From positions 310,001 through 374,000 of the forward strand of contig CAZSSH010000004.1 of assembly GCA_964609825.1 (NCBI GenBank): a stretch of DNA of 64,000 nucleotides. The letters run 5' to 3'. The stretch comes from CAZSSH01 sp964609825 (GTDB lineage Bacteria > Verrucomicrobiota > Lentisphaeria > Victivallales > Victivallaceae). Position 1 is the first letter of the stretch. Each line of letters starts with the position of its first letter. A program made the translations under genes and the position numbers. Shown piece by piece: positions 16,264-25,680 of the stretch. The notes beneath the pieces are model-generated. The model was not told the DNA's origin, did not search any database, and worked only from the letters and a program-made list of their open reading frames with translations.

Positions 16264-17370
16264 ATGGCGCTCAAGGGCAAAGTTGCGATGTTGGTCGCTC
16301 CGGGCAAATTCGAAATTCAGGAATTCGATGTGCCGGAGCTCGGCGATGATGAGATGTTAATCAAGGTCGAGGGCTGCGGCGTTTGCGGCACCGACGGGCA
16401 CGAGTACAAGCGTGACCCCTTCGGTCTTTGTCCGGTGGTGCTCGGGCATGAGGGCTCCGGCGCAATCGTCAAACTTGGCAAAAATGTCAGCAAAGACACC
16501 GCCGGCAAAGCGGTCAAGGTGGGCGACAAGATCGTCACGTGCATCATCCCCTGCGGCAAATGCGATGCTTGTCTCAATACCCCGGCGCGCACCAATTTGT
16601 GCGAAAAATGCGGTGTTTACGGCTTGTTTCCGGATGACAAATATCACTTTAACGGTTATTTCGGCGAATATCTGATTATCCGCCCCGGTTCAACGTTTTA
16701 CAATGTCACCGGAATGACGCTTGACCAGCGCATGCTCATTGAGCCCGCTGCGGTTGCGGTGCATGCGGTCGAGCGCGCCAAATTGACCGGGCTGTTGCGG
16801 TTCAACACCAAAGTTTTGGTGCAGGGTTGTGGCCCCATCGGCTTGATGGTGATGGCGGTGCTGCGTACCCTCGGGATCGAAAACATCATCGCGGTGGACG
16901 GCAATGACGGCCGCCTCGAGTGGGCCAAAAAAATGGGCGCTACCCAAACCTTTAATTTTACCAAATATGAGTCGTTTGACGCGATGTTGGCGGAGGTCAA
17001 AAAAGTTTCCGACGGTCTTGGCGCGGAGTTTGTGTTTCAGTGCACCGGCTCGGCGGCGGCGGGCGGCAATGTCTGGAAATTTATCCGCCGCGGCGGCGGC
17101 ATGTGCGAAGTCGGCTTCTTTATGGATGGCGGCGAGGGGCGCATCAATCATCACTTTGACCTTTGCAACAAAGAGATCACGTTGGTTGGTTCCTGGGTTT
17201 ACACCCCGCAGGATTACCCGATCACCTTTGATTTTCTCAAGCGCGCCAAAGGCATCGGTCTCCCGGTTGAGGAGCTGGTGACCCACAAATTTCCGCTCTC
17301 GCAAATTACCGAGGCGCTGGAAACCAACGTCCAGATGAAAGGGATCAAAGTCGCCGTCATCGTCGACTGA
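16264..17370 (+). CDS. Zinc-dependent medium-chain alcohol/polyol dehydrogenase
   Basis: 368 residues. The MDR superfamily pattern is complete: GCGVCGTDGHEY and GHEGSGAI for the catalytic zinc, a four-cysteine structural-zinc loop (CGKCDACLNTPARTNLCEKC), and a Rossmann segment VQGCGPIGLMVMAVLRTLG. It should oxidise a secondary alcohol or polyol with NAD(P); substrate (sorbitol, threonine, lactaldehyde-type) cannot be fixed from sequence. A GAGG ribosome site lies 8 bases before the start. It is monocistronic and is followed by a terminator. Confidence 0.88.
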   Translation: MALKGKVAMLVAPGKFEIQEFDVPELGDDEMLIKVEGCGVCGTDGHEYKRDPFGLCPVVLGHEGSGAIVKLGKNVSKDTAGKAVKVGDKIVTCIIPCGKCDACLNTPARTNLCEKCGVYGLFPDDKYHFNGYFGEYLIIRPGSTFYNVTGMTLDQRMLIEPAAVAVHAVERAKLTGLLRFNTKVLVQGCGPIGLMVMAVLRTLGIENIIAVDGNDGRLEWAKKMGATQTFNFTKYESFDAMLAEVKKVSDGLGAEFVFQCTGSAAAGGNVWKFIRRGGGMCEVGFFMDGGEGRINHHFDLCNKEITLVGSWVYTPQDYPITFDFLKRAKGIGLPVEELVTHKFPLSQITEALETNVQMKGIKVAVIVD

Positions 17371-17389
17371 CCCGTTATTTGATTGTCAG

Positions 17390-17423
17390 GCGTCTCCCGT
17401 GATTGCGGGAGGCGCTTTTTTTT
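17390..17423 (+). terminator. Terminator of the zinc dehydrogenase gene
   Basis: A 10-bp stem GCGTCTCCCG (17390-17399) / CGGGAGGCGC (17406-17415), with one G-U pair and a 6-base loop, is followed by eight T. Confidence 0.88.
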
Positions 17424-17460
17424 GCATAAAAAAACGTGCATCCCTGCGGGGAAGCACGTT
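17424..17460 (-). terminator. Terminator of the GH4 alpha-galactosidase gene
   Basis: Read on the minus strand, AACGTGC (17460-17454) pairs with GCACGTT (17439-17433) and runs into a T-rich tract. It lies just after the end of the leftward GH4 gene. Confidence 0.75.
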
Positions 17461-17485
17461 TGATTTACGATAAAAGCGTTAACGC

Positions 17486-18838
17486 TTAGATGTATTTGGG
17501 GAGCATGTTGCCATGCGCCTTGATGAGCTCGTCGCACATCTTGATGGTGTCGTCCACCGAAAGCTCGGCACTGGTGTGCGGGTCGAGCAAAGCGGCGTGA
17601 TAGATGTGCTCTTTTTTGAGCGTCAGCGCGGCTTCGATGGTGAGCAAGTGCACGTTGACGTTGGTCATATTAAGGGCGGCGCACTGGGGCGGCAATTCGC
17701 CGACAAAGCAACCCTGGACACCGTTGCCGTCCACGAGGCAGGGCACTTCCACGACCGCGTTGGTCGGGAGGTTGGTAATGAGACCGTCATTCATCACGTT
17801 GCCGCCGATTTGATACGGGGTGTTGGTGTAAATGGCCTCCATGATCCCGGAGCCGTACTCATGCGAGCGGGTGTGGGTCAAATTGGGGTTGTCGCAGACT
17901 TCCTTGTAGCGTTTCTTCCACTCGGCGATCTGGTTGATACATCTGCGCGGATACTCGTCCAACGGAATGTTGTACTCGTTGATGAGCTCGGGGTAGCGCG
18001 ATTTGATCCAGTAGGGCATGTATTCGGCGTTGTGTTCGCTCGACTCGGTGACGTAGAAACCGAATTTGCGCATGATTTCCAAACGGATCATATTGCCGGA
18101 CTTGTCCTTAAGGTCGGCGGCTTTGCGCCAAAGCTTGAGTTTTTTGTCGGCTTCTTTTTTGATTTCGGGGTAAAGGTCTTTGCCGTTTTCGGTCAAGCTG
18201 AGGAGCCACGCCATGTGGTTGATCCCGGCGATGTGCGAGCGGACATTTTTCATCCGGTCGTCGCTGACGTCAAAGCCGAGAGTTTCGAGCAACGACTTGG
18301 GGCCGACCTGGACCGAGTGGCACAAGCCGACGGTTTTGACGTTGGTCGCCTGAAGCATGGCGCCGGTGAGCATCGACATCGGGTTGGTGTAGTTGAGAAA
18401 CCACGCGTTGGGGGCGACTTCCTCAATGTCGTCGGCAAAGTCGAGCATCACGGGAATGGTGCGCAATGCGCGGAAAATCCCGCCGATGCCGAGAGTGTCG
18501 GCGATGGTTTGGCGCAGACCGAATTTTTTCGGAATTTCAAAGTCGATCACGGTGGAGGGCTCGTAGCCGCCCACTTGAATCGCGTTGACGATAAAGTCGG
18601 CGCCGCGCAAAGCGGCTTTGCGGGAGCGGACACCCAAGTGGGCGGTGATAGTGGCGCGGCCTTGATTGATGTTTTTGTTGAGCGTGTTGAGCATCATTTC
18701 GGACTCTTTGAGACGGTCCGCGTCAATGTCATACAGCGCAAAATGTGAGTCGCTCAACGATTCGCGGCACATACAGTCGCCCAAAACGTTTTTGGCGAAA
18801 ACTGTGCTGCCGGCACCCATAAAAGTAATTTTCGGCAT
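17486..18838 (-). CDS. melA: Glycoside hydrolase family 4, alpha-galactosidase-like
   Basis: 450 residues, matching MelA-type GH4 enzymes (about 450). These hydrolyse alpha-galactosides in the cytoplasm by an unusual NAD- and Mn-dependent oxidation-elimination mechanism. ITFMGAGSTVFAKN is the dinucleotide-binding start, WFLNYTNPMS is conserved, and GLCHSVQ supplies the metal-binding Cys and His. AAGGAAA precedes the start. It is divergent from an AraC regulator, as in melibiose systems. GH4 also contains alpha-glucosidases and glucuronidases, so alpha-galactosidase is the likeliest rather than a proven activity. Confidence 0.85.
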   Translation of the reverse strand: MPKITFMGAGSTVFAKNVLGDCMCRESLSDSHFALYDIDADRLKESEMMLNTLNKNINQGRATITAHLGVRSRKAALRGADFIVNAIQVGGYEPSTVIDFEIPKKFGLRQTIADTLGIGGIFRALRTIPVMLDFADDIEEVAPNAWFLNYTNPMSMLTGAMLQATNVKTVGLCHSVQVGPKSLLETLGFDVSDDRMKNVRSHIAGINHMAWLLSLTENGKDLYPEIKKEADKKLKLWRKAADLKDKSGNMIRLEIMRKFGFYVTESSEHNAEYMPYWIKSRYPELINEYNIPLDEYPRRCINQIAEWKKRYKEVCDNPNLTHTRSHEYGSGIMEAIYTNTPYQIGGNVMNDGLITNLPTNAVVEVPCLVDGNGVQGCFVGELPPQCAALNMTNVNVHLLTIEAALTLKKEHIYHAALLDPHTSAELSVDDTIKMCDELIKAHGNMLPKYI

Positions 18839-18888
18839 GATGGATTTTCCTTATGATTCTATGATTAACGATGAAAACTATGTTGCTT

Positions 18889-18916
18889 AATATACCATAT
18901 ATCGTGCAAATGTAAA
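18889..18916 (-). promoter_or_regulatory. Promoter of the GH4 gene
   Basis: Minus-strand TTTACA (18916-18911) and TATATT (18894-18889) are 16 bases apart, about 50 bases upstream of the start. Confidence 0.6.
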
Positions 18917-19071
18917 TAGGAAAGTTATGCTTTTAATGGTAATTTTGTGCTTTTTTGATGTTTTTTTTATGCTAAAAATCAAGGATAAAGCGATTTTTGC
19001 GCTTGAAAATGTGCGCGGGAAAGGATATTTTAAGGCAAGGGCGGCGGTTAAACACTGGGAGCTGCGATCCT

Positions 19072-19911
19072 ATGATTAAATTTGACTTTTTTTACAGCGA
19101 GCGGACGGAGAAACTCCACTCGATGTTGATCAATTGCGGTCGGCAAGACACATCGAGCCATGATTATATCTGGCACGGGCTCAAGCGTGGCAACCGCGAG
19201 TTTGTGATCTGGCAGTACACCATTGCCGGGATGGGCGCATTGGATTTCAAGGGGGAGACCCACTTTATTTATCCGGGGCAAGCCTTTTTGCTGATTGTGC
19301 CGGAGGATCACTGTTATTACCTGCCGCGCGAGTCGGATTCGTGGACCTTTATGTATGTCACGGTGTACGGCTCGGAGCTGATCCGCCTGGCCCGCGATTT
19401 TCGGCGGCGGCATGGGATTATCAAGAGTTACACCGAGGACTCGCCGGTATTGGCCAACGCCGAGGATTTGCTCGCCGTCGCCCACAATCAGCAGATCACC
19501 GACCGTTACATCGCCTCATCGTTGGCCTACTCTTTCGGTATGGCGCTGATGGCCGAGCCCGCCGGGCAGGAGCAGGACGAGAGCTACCGCGTCATCAGCA
19601 AAATCCACCAGTACTGCGTCCAAAATATCAGCAAAAATATCACGGTCGATGATATGGCGGATTTTGCCGGGTTCAGTCGCTGGCATTTTTCACGGATTTT
19701 TCAAAAACTGGAGGGAATGCCGCCCCATAAGTTTATGCTTGATCTTAAAATGCGGCTGGCGGTGCGTCTGCTGCAAACCACCGACAAATCCATCAAAGAG
19801 ATCGCCAACAGCTGCGGCTTTGACGATGTCAGTTATTTTTGCAAAGTTTTCCGCAATCACCACCGCATCAGCCCCGGCAATTTCCGGCACAATCAGGAGT
19901 CCGAGCCTTAA
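19072..19911 (+). CDS. AraC-family transcriptional regulator
   Basis: 280 residues from ATG 19072, which has a GGGAG ribosome site 7 bases upstream; the longer frame from 18997 lacks one. An N-terminal cupin-like effector domain (about residues 20-120, with HFIYPGQAFLLIVPEDHCYY) is followed by a C-terminal pair of helix-turn-helix motifs (MADFAGFSRWHFSRIFQ and IKEIANSCGFDDVSYFCKVF). Divergence from the GH4 gene suggests that it activates it in response to an alpha-galactoside (inference). Rhamnose sensing is the alternative, as RhaR/RhaS are in the same family. Confidence 0.9.
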   Translation: MIKFDFFYSERTEKLHSMLINCGRQDTSSHDYIWHGLKRGNREFVIWQYTIAGMGALDFKGETHFIYPGQAFLLIVPEDHCYYLPRESDSWTFMYVTVYGSELIRLARDFRRRHGIIKSYTEDSPVLANAEDLLAVAHNQQITDRYIASSLAYSFGMALMAEPAGQEQDESYRVISKIHQYCVQNISKNITVDDMADFAGFSRWHFSRIFQKLEGMPPHKFMLDLKMRLAVRLLQTTDKSIKEIANSCGFDDVSYFCKVFRNHHRISPGNFRHNQESEP

Positions 19912-19960
19912 TTCTTGACGCAATTTTTGCAAAAAAGTGAAAGAGTGTGATCAAATCGGG

Positions 19961-19989
19961 TTGCAATCCGTGCTTTGTCAGATTATTTT
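19961..19989 (+). promoter_or_regulatory. Candidate promoter of the PPK2 gene
   Basis: TTGCAA at 19961-19966 and TATTTT at 19984-19989 are spaced by 17 bases, about 48 bases before the start codon. The match is moderate. Confidence 0.4.
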
Positions 19990-20036
19990 ATGCAAAAATA
20001 ACATTAATGGATCAACCCCGAAATTACCTTTAAATT

Positions 20037-20897
20037 ATGAATCGTTTTTATAAAGAATTCATCGTTTTGCCCGGACAAAAACTCGATTTGTCCAAACACT
20101 CGCCCGACAACACGCTCGACTTTACCGACAAAGCGGCCTGCCTTAAGACGTTGAGCCAAAACAATCACGAAATCGCCCGCCTTCAGAGCGACCTCTATGC
20201 GGAAAACAAGCAGTCGCTGCTGATCATTTTGCAGGCGATGGACGCCGGCGGCAAGGACGGCACGATTAACAACGTCTTTTACTCGATGAATCCGCAGGGG
20301 TGCCGCGTCCAGTCGTTTAAGGCGCCGACCAAGCTTGAGGCGTCGCACGACTTTTTGTGGCGCGCCCACGCCAAGGTGCCGCATCAGGGCGAGGTGGTGA
20401 TCTTTAACCGCTCTTATTATGAGGCGGTGCTGGTCGAGCGCGTCCACAAGTTTGCGACCGGCGAGGAGATGCTCCAGCGCTATGAGCACATCAACCACTT
20501 TGAGTCTTTGCTCCGGAGCAGCCGGACGCGGATTGTCAAATTCTTTTTAAATATCAGCAAAGAGGAGCAGCTCAAGCGCTTCGTGAAGCGCCTCGATTTG
20601 CCGGAGAAACACTGGAAAATTTCGAGCACCGACTACCACGAGCGGCAGTTTTGGGATGAGTACTTGAAATCATTTGAGGTTGCCATCGGCAAATGTTCCA
20701 CCGAGCACGCCCCGTGGTTTGTCATCCCGTCCAACTGCAAATGGTTCCGCAATCTCGCGGTATCACAGATTTTGCTGGAGACGTTGCGCTCGATGAACAT
20801 CCAGCTGCCCGCCCCATCGGTCGATATGCAGGAAACACGTCGATTGGCGGCGATTGAACTCGCCCGTCAGCGCAGCGAGAGCAAGGATAAAGGTTGA
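20037..20897 (+). CDS. ppk2: Polyphosphate kinase 2 family protein
   Basis: 286 residues. PPK2 enzymes transfer phosphate between polyphosphate and nucleoside mono- or diphosphates. The P-loop variant MDAGGKDGTINNVF near residue 72, the lid-region FNRSYYEAVLVERVH and the closing WFVIPSNCKWFRNLAVS are family hallmarks. Short single-domain members like this one usually make NTP from NDP or NMP using polyphosphate; which class this is cannot be told by eye. It ends two bases before the convergent ABC ATPase gene, with no clear terminator between them. Confidence 0.9.
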   Translation: MNRFYKEFIVLPGQKLDLSKHSPDNTLDFTDKAACLKTLSQNNHEIARLQSDLYAENKQSLLIILQAMDAGGKDGTINNVFYSMNPQGCRVQSFKAPTKLEASHDFLWRAHAKVPHQGEVVIFNRSYYEAVLVERVHKFATGEEMLQRYEHINHFESLLRSSRTRIVKFFLNISKEEQLKRFVKRLDLPEKHWKISSTDYHERQFWDEYLKSFEVAIGKCSTEHAPWFVIPSNCKWFRNLAVSQILLETLRSMNIQLPAPSVDMQETRRLAAIELARQRSESKDKG

Positions 20898-20899
20898 TT

Positions 20900-21694
20900 T
20901 TATTTAATCATGGCCCAAAGACGGCCGGATTGATTGCGCACAAGCTCAATGGGGAGCTCAAAAATGTTGCTTAAGTTTTCGCCGGTGAGGACGTCTTCGC
21001 GTTTGCCGTTGTGGACGATGCGCCCTTTGGCGAGGATCATCCCGCGGTCAAACACCGGCAAAATATCCTCGATGCGCTGAGTGATAAAAATAATCGTCAC
21101 ATGCGGATGCGTTTCAGCAATGTGATTGATCTCCTCCAGCAGAAACTCGCGGCCGGTAAGGTCCAAATAGACATTGGGCTCGTCCAAAATCACCAGCTCG
21201 GGCTCGGTAAGAAGAGCGCGGGCGATTAAAATTTTGACTTGTTCGCCGCTCGACATCGTAAATATTTGCTGCTCGACCAAGTGATCGCAGCGGAGGCGCT
21301 TCATCACGGCCTTGGCGCGGGTGATCTCCTCCTCCGTGCATTTGCGGAAAAGGCCAAGCGTCCCGTCAATCCCCGAGAGCACCATTTCGAGGCCGGTCCA
21401 CTCGGTGCCGGTCCACTGCTGCATAAAGGGGCTCACCCAGGCGATGCGTTTGCGCAACTCAACGAGATTGGTCTGGCCGAAGCGGTGGCCGAGGATATCC
21501 ACCTCGGCGCCGTAAATTGGCCAGGCATAGCCCATAAGCATTTTGACGAGGGTGGTTTTACCGGCCCCGTTGGCGCCCAAAATAAAACAGCGTTCGCCGT
21601 TTTTGACCGACCAGTTTAAATCGTGGAGAATTTCGCGTCCGCCCAGATAAACGGAGGCGTTGTTGATGTTTACCGCCAAATCATTGTCATTCAT
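20900..21694 (-). CDS. Stand-alone ABC transporter ATP-binding protein
   Basis: 264 residues with Walker A GANGAGKTT (residues about 39-47), a Q-loop near WVSPFMQQWTG, the signature region MSSGEQVKILIARALL (a degenerate LSGGQ) and Walker B LVILDEPNVYLD. It resembles the ModF/YlmA-like group, which lacks an obvious dedicated permease. It is the last gene of the ilvE operon and its start overlaps the tyrA stop by four bases. Partner and substrate are unknown; the upstream periplasmic-binding-like protein in the same operon is a candidate associate. Confidence 0.82.
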   Translation of the reverse strand: MNDNDLAVNINNASVYLGGREILHDLNWSVKNGERCFILGANGAGKTTLVKMLMGYAWPIYGAEVDILGHRFGQTNLVELRKRIAWVSPFMQQWTGTEWTGLEMVLSGIDGTLGLFRKCTEEEITRAKAVMKRLRCDHLVEQQIFTMSSGEQVKILIARALLTEPELVILDEPNVYLDLTGREFLLEEINHIAETHPHVTIIFITQRIEDILPVFDRGMILAKGRIVHNGKREDVLTGENLSNIFELPIELVRNQSGRLWAMIK

Positions 21695-22569
21695 TTTTTG
21701 CTCTTGTATTTTAACCAGTCATCGCGCAGCTCTTTGCCGCGGGCAAACAGTGACTCAAAGGTGTCAAAATCGCCGTTGACGATGAGTTTTTTGTATTGAA
21801 AGTACTCGTTTTCGAAGTCCTGCATTGCACGGATGACCGCCGGGCGGTTGCTCTCGATGATCTCTCGCCACATCAAAGGCGAACTTGACGCAATGCGCGA
21901 AGTGTCGCGAAACCCGGTCGCGCAACCGGTCATACGCATCTGCCGGGATTTGGGATCGGCGTCATCCAAAATCGACAATGTGAGCGCCGAGGCGATGACA
22001 TGCAGCACGTGACTCGTGTGGGCCACCAGATTGTCGTGTGCCTCGGGGTTGATGAGGTGCACCTTGGTTTGCAAGTGTTTCCACAAATCCGCCACGCGGG
22101 CAACCGCGAATTCCGGCGAGTCGGCATAGGGTACCACAAACACGTCGGCGTTGTCGTACAATGCAAAGACGGCGTTTTCGAGTCCGCTCTTTTCGGTTCC
22201 GGCCATCGGGTGGCTGCCGACAAAGTGGACGCCGCGTTTGGTCAATGCCCGCCCTTGTTCCATAATTGCCGTTTTGGTGCTGCCGATGTCAGTCACCACG
22301 CTGCCCGGCTGCCAGTTGCCCTGATAACGGTCCAAAAAAACGATGATTTGCGGGATCGGCAGCGCCAATACGGTCAAGTCGGCGGCGGCGATCGCGTCGC
22401 GGACATCGTCAAAGGTTTGGTCGACGATCTTGTTTTTGAGCGCAAGCTCACGTGTTTCCGGGCGTCTCGCCCAGCCAAGACGGCGATAGGGTTTGCCCGT
22501 CAGCGCCAAGCCCAGCGAGGAGCCCAACAATCCGAGTCCGATGATGGCAACGTTGATTGGTTTACTCAT
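21691..22569 (-). CDS. tyrA: Prephenate dehydrogenase (TyrA family)
   Basis: 292 residues, monofunctional length, without a fused chorismate mutase or ACT domain. It oxidatively decarboxylates prephenate (or arogenate) towards tyrosine. The NAD(P) motif GLGLLGSSLGLAL is at residues 11-23. SHPMAGTEKSG and TGFRDTSRIASSSPLMW are the catalytic blocks. Start and stop both overlap neighbours as ATGA. Absence of an ACT domain suggests that feedback control, if any, uses another mechanism. Confidence 0.9.
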   Translation of the reverse strand: MSKPINVAIIGLGLLGSSLGLALTGKPYRRLGWARRPETRELALKNKIVDQTFDDVRDAIAAADLTVLALPIPQIIVFLDRYQGNWQPGSVVTDIGSTKTAIMEQGRALTKRGVHFVGSHPMAGTEKSGLENAVFALYDNADVFVVPYADSPEFAVARVADLWKHLQTKVHLINPEAHDNLVAHTSHVLHVIASALTLSILDDADPKSRQMRMTGCATGFRDTSRIASSSPLMWREIIESNRPAVIRAMQDFENEYFQYKKLIVNGDFDTFESLFARGKELRDDWLKYKSKK

Positions 22570-23327
22570 AATGTTTGCACCGGCAGGAGGTCCAGGTCCA
22601 AGAGGATCTCCTGAAATTGGTTGGTTTTAAGTTGTTGCAAAAGTTTCTCTCCGGCCGGGGTGACCGCTACGGCGACACGGACGCTCTGCAACGGGTATTT
22701 GCCCGAAAGGATATTGTCTTTGCCGGGCACAACGCCGTCGACTGCCAATTGTTTGACGGTCAGCGGGACGGACTCGTGATACCGGCCGAGGCCGATGGCG
22801 TTTTGATTGACGGCGACCATCAAGATCATTTCGGAAGTTTTGCCGAATTGCGCGATGTCCTTGGCAAAGTTGACCTCGTTTCCGCCCAACAGCGTTCGGA
22901 CGTTTTTGTCCTGAATGACATAACGGTGGATGTCCGCTTCGTTGCCGCTCCAGTCAAACCAGCTCGGCTTTAAGGATGTATAGATTTTGAGGATGTCTTT
23001 GCCCGAAATATTGTCCAAAATATTGCCGGTATGGACATACGCGGTCACCGCCAAAATGGCGTAGGGCATGGCATTGACTTCTGGCGGCAGATTCTCCTTG
23101 GGAAGCAAAATCACATCGGCACTTTTGTCCGCCAGCCGTTGCAGCGCCTGATCGGCCGGGACTTTGTTGATTTCAAATCCGAGCTCGCTCTCGGGGTGCA
23201 CCATGGTGAGTGCCAAGTGTTTAAAGGCCATCTCGCCGCCGGGGATGGCATCGGCGATTTTGATCGTCTCCGCTGGCAACAACGGCAGCAGCAAGCTTAT
23301 AAAAATCAACAAAAGGAGTCGAAACAT
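22566..23327 (-). CDS. Periplasmic substrate-binding-like protein (PstS-like)
   Basis: 253 residues with a signal peptide (MFRLLLLIFISLLLPLLPAE). The body resembles phosphate-type solute-binding proteins: SADVILLPKENLP, AYVHTGNILDNISGKDILKIYT and a later region around NQNAIGLGRYHESVPL. Such PstS-like domains bind phosphate or related anions. There is no permease nearby, and the gene sits inside an amino-acid biosynthesis operon, overlapping both hisC and tyrA. The function is unknown; it might sense or scavenge an anion for the operon's ABC ATPase. Confidence 0.65.
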   Translation of the reverse strand: MFRLLLLIFISLLLPLLPAETIKIADAIPGGEMAFKHLALTMVHPESELGFEINKVPADQALQRLADKSADVILLPKENLPPEVNAMPYAILAVTAYVHTGNILDNISGKDILKIYTSLKPSWFDWSGNEADIHRYVIQDKNVRTLLGGNEVNFAKDIAQFGKTSEMILMVAVNQNAIGLGRYHESVPLTVKQLAVDGVVPGKDNILSGKYPLQSVRVAVAVTPAGEKLLQQLKTNQFQEILLDLDLLPVQTL

Positions 23328-24385
23328 TACGCAAAAATCTTTCGGGTTACTTGCATTAAGCGTGCATTTTGCTCCGGGTTGCCGATGGTGATGCGGACAA
23401 ATTTGCCGGTTACCGGACCCGCAAAATAGCGGACGATCACGGCTTCCTCACGCAACAATTTAAAATAGCGCTGTCCGTCGCCGTCGGGAGGCGAGACAAA
23501 CAAAAAGTTGGCCTGCGACGGGATCACATTAAAGCCGAGCTTGCCAAATTCAGCCGCCAGCTCGCCGCGAAATTGGCGGATGGTTTTAACCGTGGAGCGC
23601 AAATACTCCCGGTCGGCAAAGGCCGCCTTGCCAAGAGCTTGCGTAAGCATATCCAAATTGTAGGAGTCCTTGAGTTTAAACAATCCGTCGATCAACGCCG
23701 GGTGGCCGATGGCGTACCCGAGCCGCAGCCCGGCCAGGGAGTAGCTCTTGGACGAGGTCCGTGAGACGATGACATGGTCATACTTTTTGGCCAGCTCGAG
23801 GCAGTTGTCGTCGGCAAAGTCGGCGTAGGCTTCGTCAAAAAAGACGATGCCGTCAAACTTTTGGCAGATTTCTTCCATTTTGGCCAATGGAAACGAGTTG
23901 CCGGTCGGCGCATTGGGGCGGGTGATGACCAAAAGATTGGCTCCTTTGGCCTGCGTCAAAAGATCGGCGGGGAGGGTAAAGCCGGGGAGCTCCAACTCGA
24001 TTTTGATCACCGCCGGGGTATTTTGCATCTGGGCCAGCACCGGGTACAGCGAGTAAGTCGGCTCCAGCACTGCCACCGGATGCATTTCGTCGGTAAAGGC
24101 GCGGAAAACCATGGTTAAAATATCATCCGAGCCGTTGCCCGCGATCACCATGTCGCGCGTGACGCCGTTGATTTGGGCAATGGTGTCGCGCAAATCCTCG
24201 GCCAGCGGGTCGGAGTAGAGCCGCAACCGTTGGTAATCGACATTTTTCAGCGCCTCCGCCACCTTGGGGGAGGGCGGAAACGGGTTCTCATTGGTATTGA
24301 GTTTCACCAGATTGGCCAATTTGGGCTGCTCTCCGGGGGTGTAGCCGTGCATGGCGTCAATATTGGCTCTAAAGTAACTTTTCAT
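23327..24385 (-). CDS. hisC: Histidinol-phosphate aminotransferase
   Basis: 352 residues, a class I/II PLP aminotransferase. LNTNENPFPPSPKV near residue 29 is the HisC family start. SRTSSKSYSLAGLRLGYAIG holds the PLP lysine, and FVRITIGNPEQN closes the active site. It makes L-histidinol phosphate and, in bacteria with tyrA beside it, may also transaminate aromatic keto acids. It overlaps the stop of hisD by four bases and is followed at once by the binding-protein gene (TAATG). Confidence 0.92.
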   Translation of the reverse strand: MKSYFRANIDAMHGYTPGEQPKLANLVKLNTNENPFPPSPKVAEALKNVDYQRLRLYSDPLAEDLRDTIAQINGVTRDMVIAGNGSDDILTMVFRAFTDEMHPVAVLEPTYSLYPVLAQMQNTPAVIKIELELPGFTLPADLLTQAKGANLLVITRPNAPTGNSFPLAKMEEICQKFDGIVFFDEAYADFADDNCLELAKKYDHVIVSRTSSKSYSLAGLRLGYAIGHPALIDGLFKLKDSYNLDMLTQALGKAAFADREYLRSTVKTIRQFRGELAAEFGKLGFNVIPSQANFLFVSPPDGDGQRYFKLLREEAVIVRYFAGPVTGKFVRITIGNPEQNARLMQVTRKIFA

Positions 24386-25680
24386 TTTTCTCCCTCAAAG
24401 CGGATGGTGCCGGAGCGCCCGTGCGCGTCCAGTCCCTCCATTTTGGCAAATTTGGCAATCGCGAACACCTCTTTTTTGAGGGCGTTTTTGCTATATTTCA
24501 ACACACTGCTGCGGCGGATGAAGCTCTCGCTGGAGAGCCCGTTAAAATACCGCGCGCTCGACGCTGTCGGCAGCACGTGCGACGGCCCGGCGCAAAAATC
24601 GCCGACCGGCTCGGGAGTGTAGGCCCCGAGAAACAACGCTCCGGCAGCGGTGATGCGTTTGGCCAGTTTTTCCGGGTTTGCGGTCTGAATCTCCAAGTGC
24701 TCGGGAGCGTATTTGCTTGCAATTTCACATGCCTGCGCCAAATCGCGCGTCTGGATCAGATAGACGCCGTTGTTGAGCACCTTTTCGACCGCGGCGGAGC
24801 GGCTCAGACTCAATTTTTGGACTTGCACCGCCTCGGCGACGCGTTCCAACAGGTCGGCGCAGTCGGTGAGCAGTACGGCCTGCTCGAGGCCGCTGCCGTG
24901 CTCGGCCTGGGACAACAAGTCGGCGGCGATGAACTCGGCGTTGGCGTCGCCGTCGGCAATCACCAAAATTTCGGAGGGCCCGGCGACCATGTCGATGGCA
25001 ACCTGACCGTAGAGCAATTTTTTGGCGGCGGTCACATAGGCATTGCCGGGACCGACGATTTTTTCGACCTTGGCGACCGTGGGAGTGCCCAAGGCTAGGG
25101 CGGCAATACCGTAGACACCGCCCAGCCGGTAAATCTCGGTGACCCCGGCTTGACTCATTGCGTAAAGCACCGCCGGATGGACTTTGCCCTCGCTGCTGGC
25201 GGGGGTCACGGCGACGATTTCTTTGACACCGACCGCCGCAGCGATCCCGGCGGTGTGGATCACCGTGGAGACCAACGGCGCGGTGCCGCCGGGGATATAA
25301 ACGCCGACGCGCTGCATTGGGTTAAACTTTTCCCCCAATGTGACCCCGGGGCGCGGCGAATACGTCCAGTTGCGCGGGATGCCGCGTTTGGCAAAGTCGC
25401 GCACGTTGGCCAATGCGAGTTTGACCGCCCGCTTTTCCTCTTTGCCGACCAGTTTTTTGGCATCGTCGATTTCGCGCGCGGTGACTTTGAAATTGGCCGG
25501 AGTGATTTTTACTTTGTCAAATTTTTCGGCAAATTTCATCAGCGCCGCGTCGCCGTTGGCCTTGACTTCGGCAAGGATATTCTGTACTTGCAGCTCAATT
25601 TCGGGCGGGTACGACGGGCGGTTGTAAAGTCCCTTGAGCGCGGCTTCAAAATCAGCTTTTTTATAACTTATTTTTTTCAT
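24382..25680 (-). CDS. hisD: Histidinol dehydrogenase
   Basis: 432 residues, the usual length. It oxidises histidinol to histidine in two NAD-dependent steps using zinc. VGVYIPGGTAPLVSTVIHTAGIA, VGPGNAYVTAAKKLL, DMVAGPSEILVIAD and the late CAGPSHVLPT are all diagnostic. The rest of the his pathway other than hisC is not in this window, so the histidine genes are split. It overlaps panC by four bases. Confidence 0.95.
   Translation of the reverse strand: MKKISYKKADFEAALKGLYNRPSYPPEIELQVQNILAEVKANGDAALMKFAEKFDKVKITPANFKVTAREIDDAKKLVGKEEKRAVKLALANVRDFAKRGIPRNWTYSPRPGVTLGEKFNPMQRVGVYIPGGTAPLVSTVIHTAGIAAAVGVKEIVAVTPASSEGKVHPAVLYAMSQAGVTEIYRLGGVYGIAALALGTPTVAKVEKIVGPGNAYVTAAKKLLYGQVAIDMVAGPSEILVIADGDANAEFIAADLLSQAEHGSGLEQAVLLTDCADLLERVAEAVQVQKLSLSRSAAVEKVLNNGVYLIQTRDLAQACEIASKYAPEHLEIQTANPEKLAKRITAAGALFLGAYTPEPVGDFCAGPSHVLPTASSARYFNGLSSESFIRRSSVLKYSKNALKKEVFAIAKFAKMEGLDAHGRSGTIRFEGEK

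Noticed and set aside
17513..18748. 411-codon open frame on the strand opposite the GH4 gene
   Set aside because: It is the complement of a clear GH4 enzyme. It has no ribosome site and no recognisable motif; long antisense frames are common here because of GC-biased third positions.
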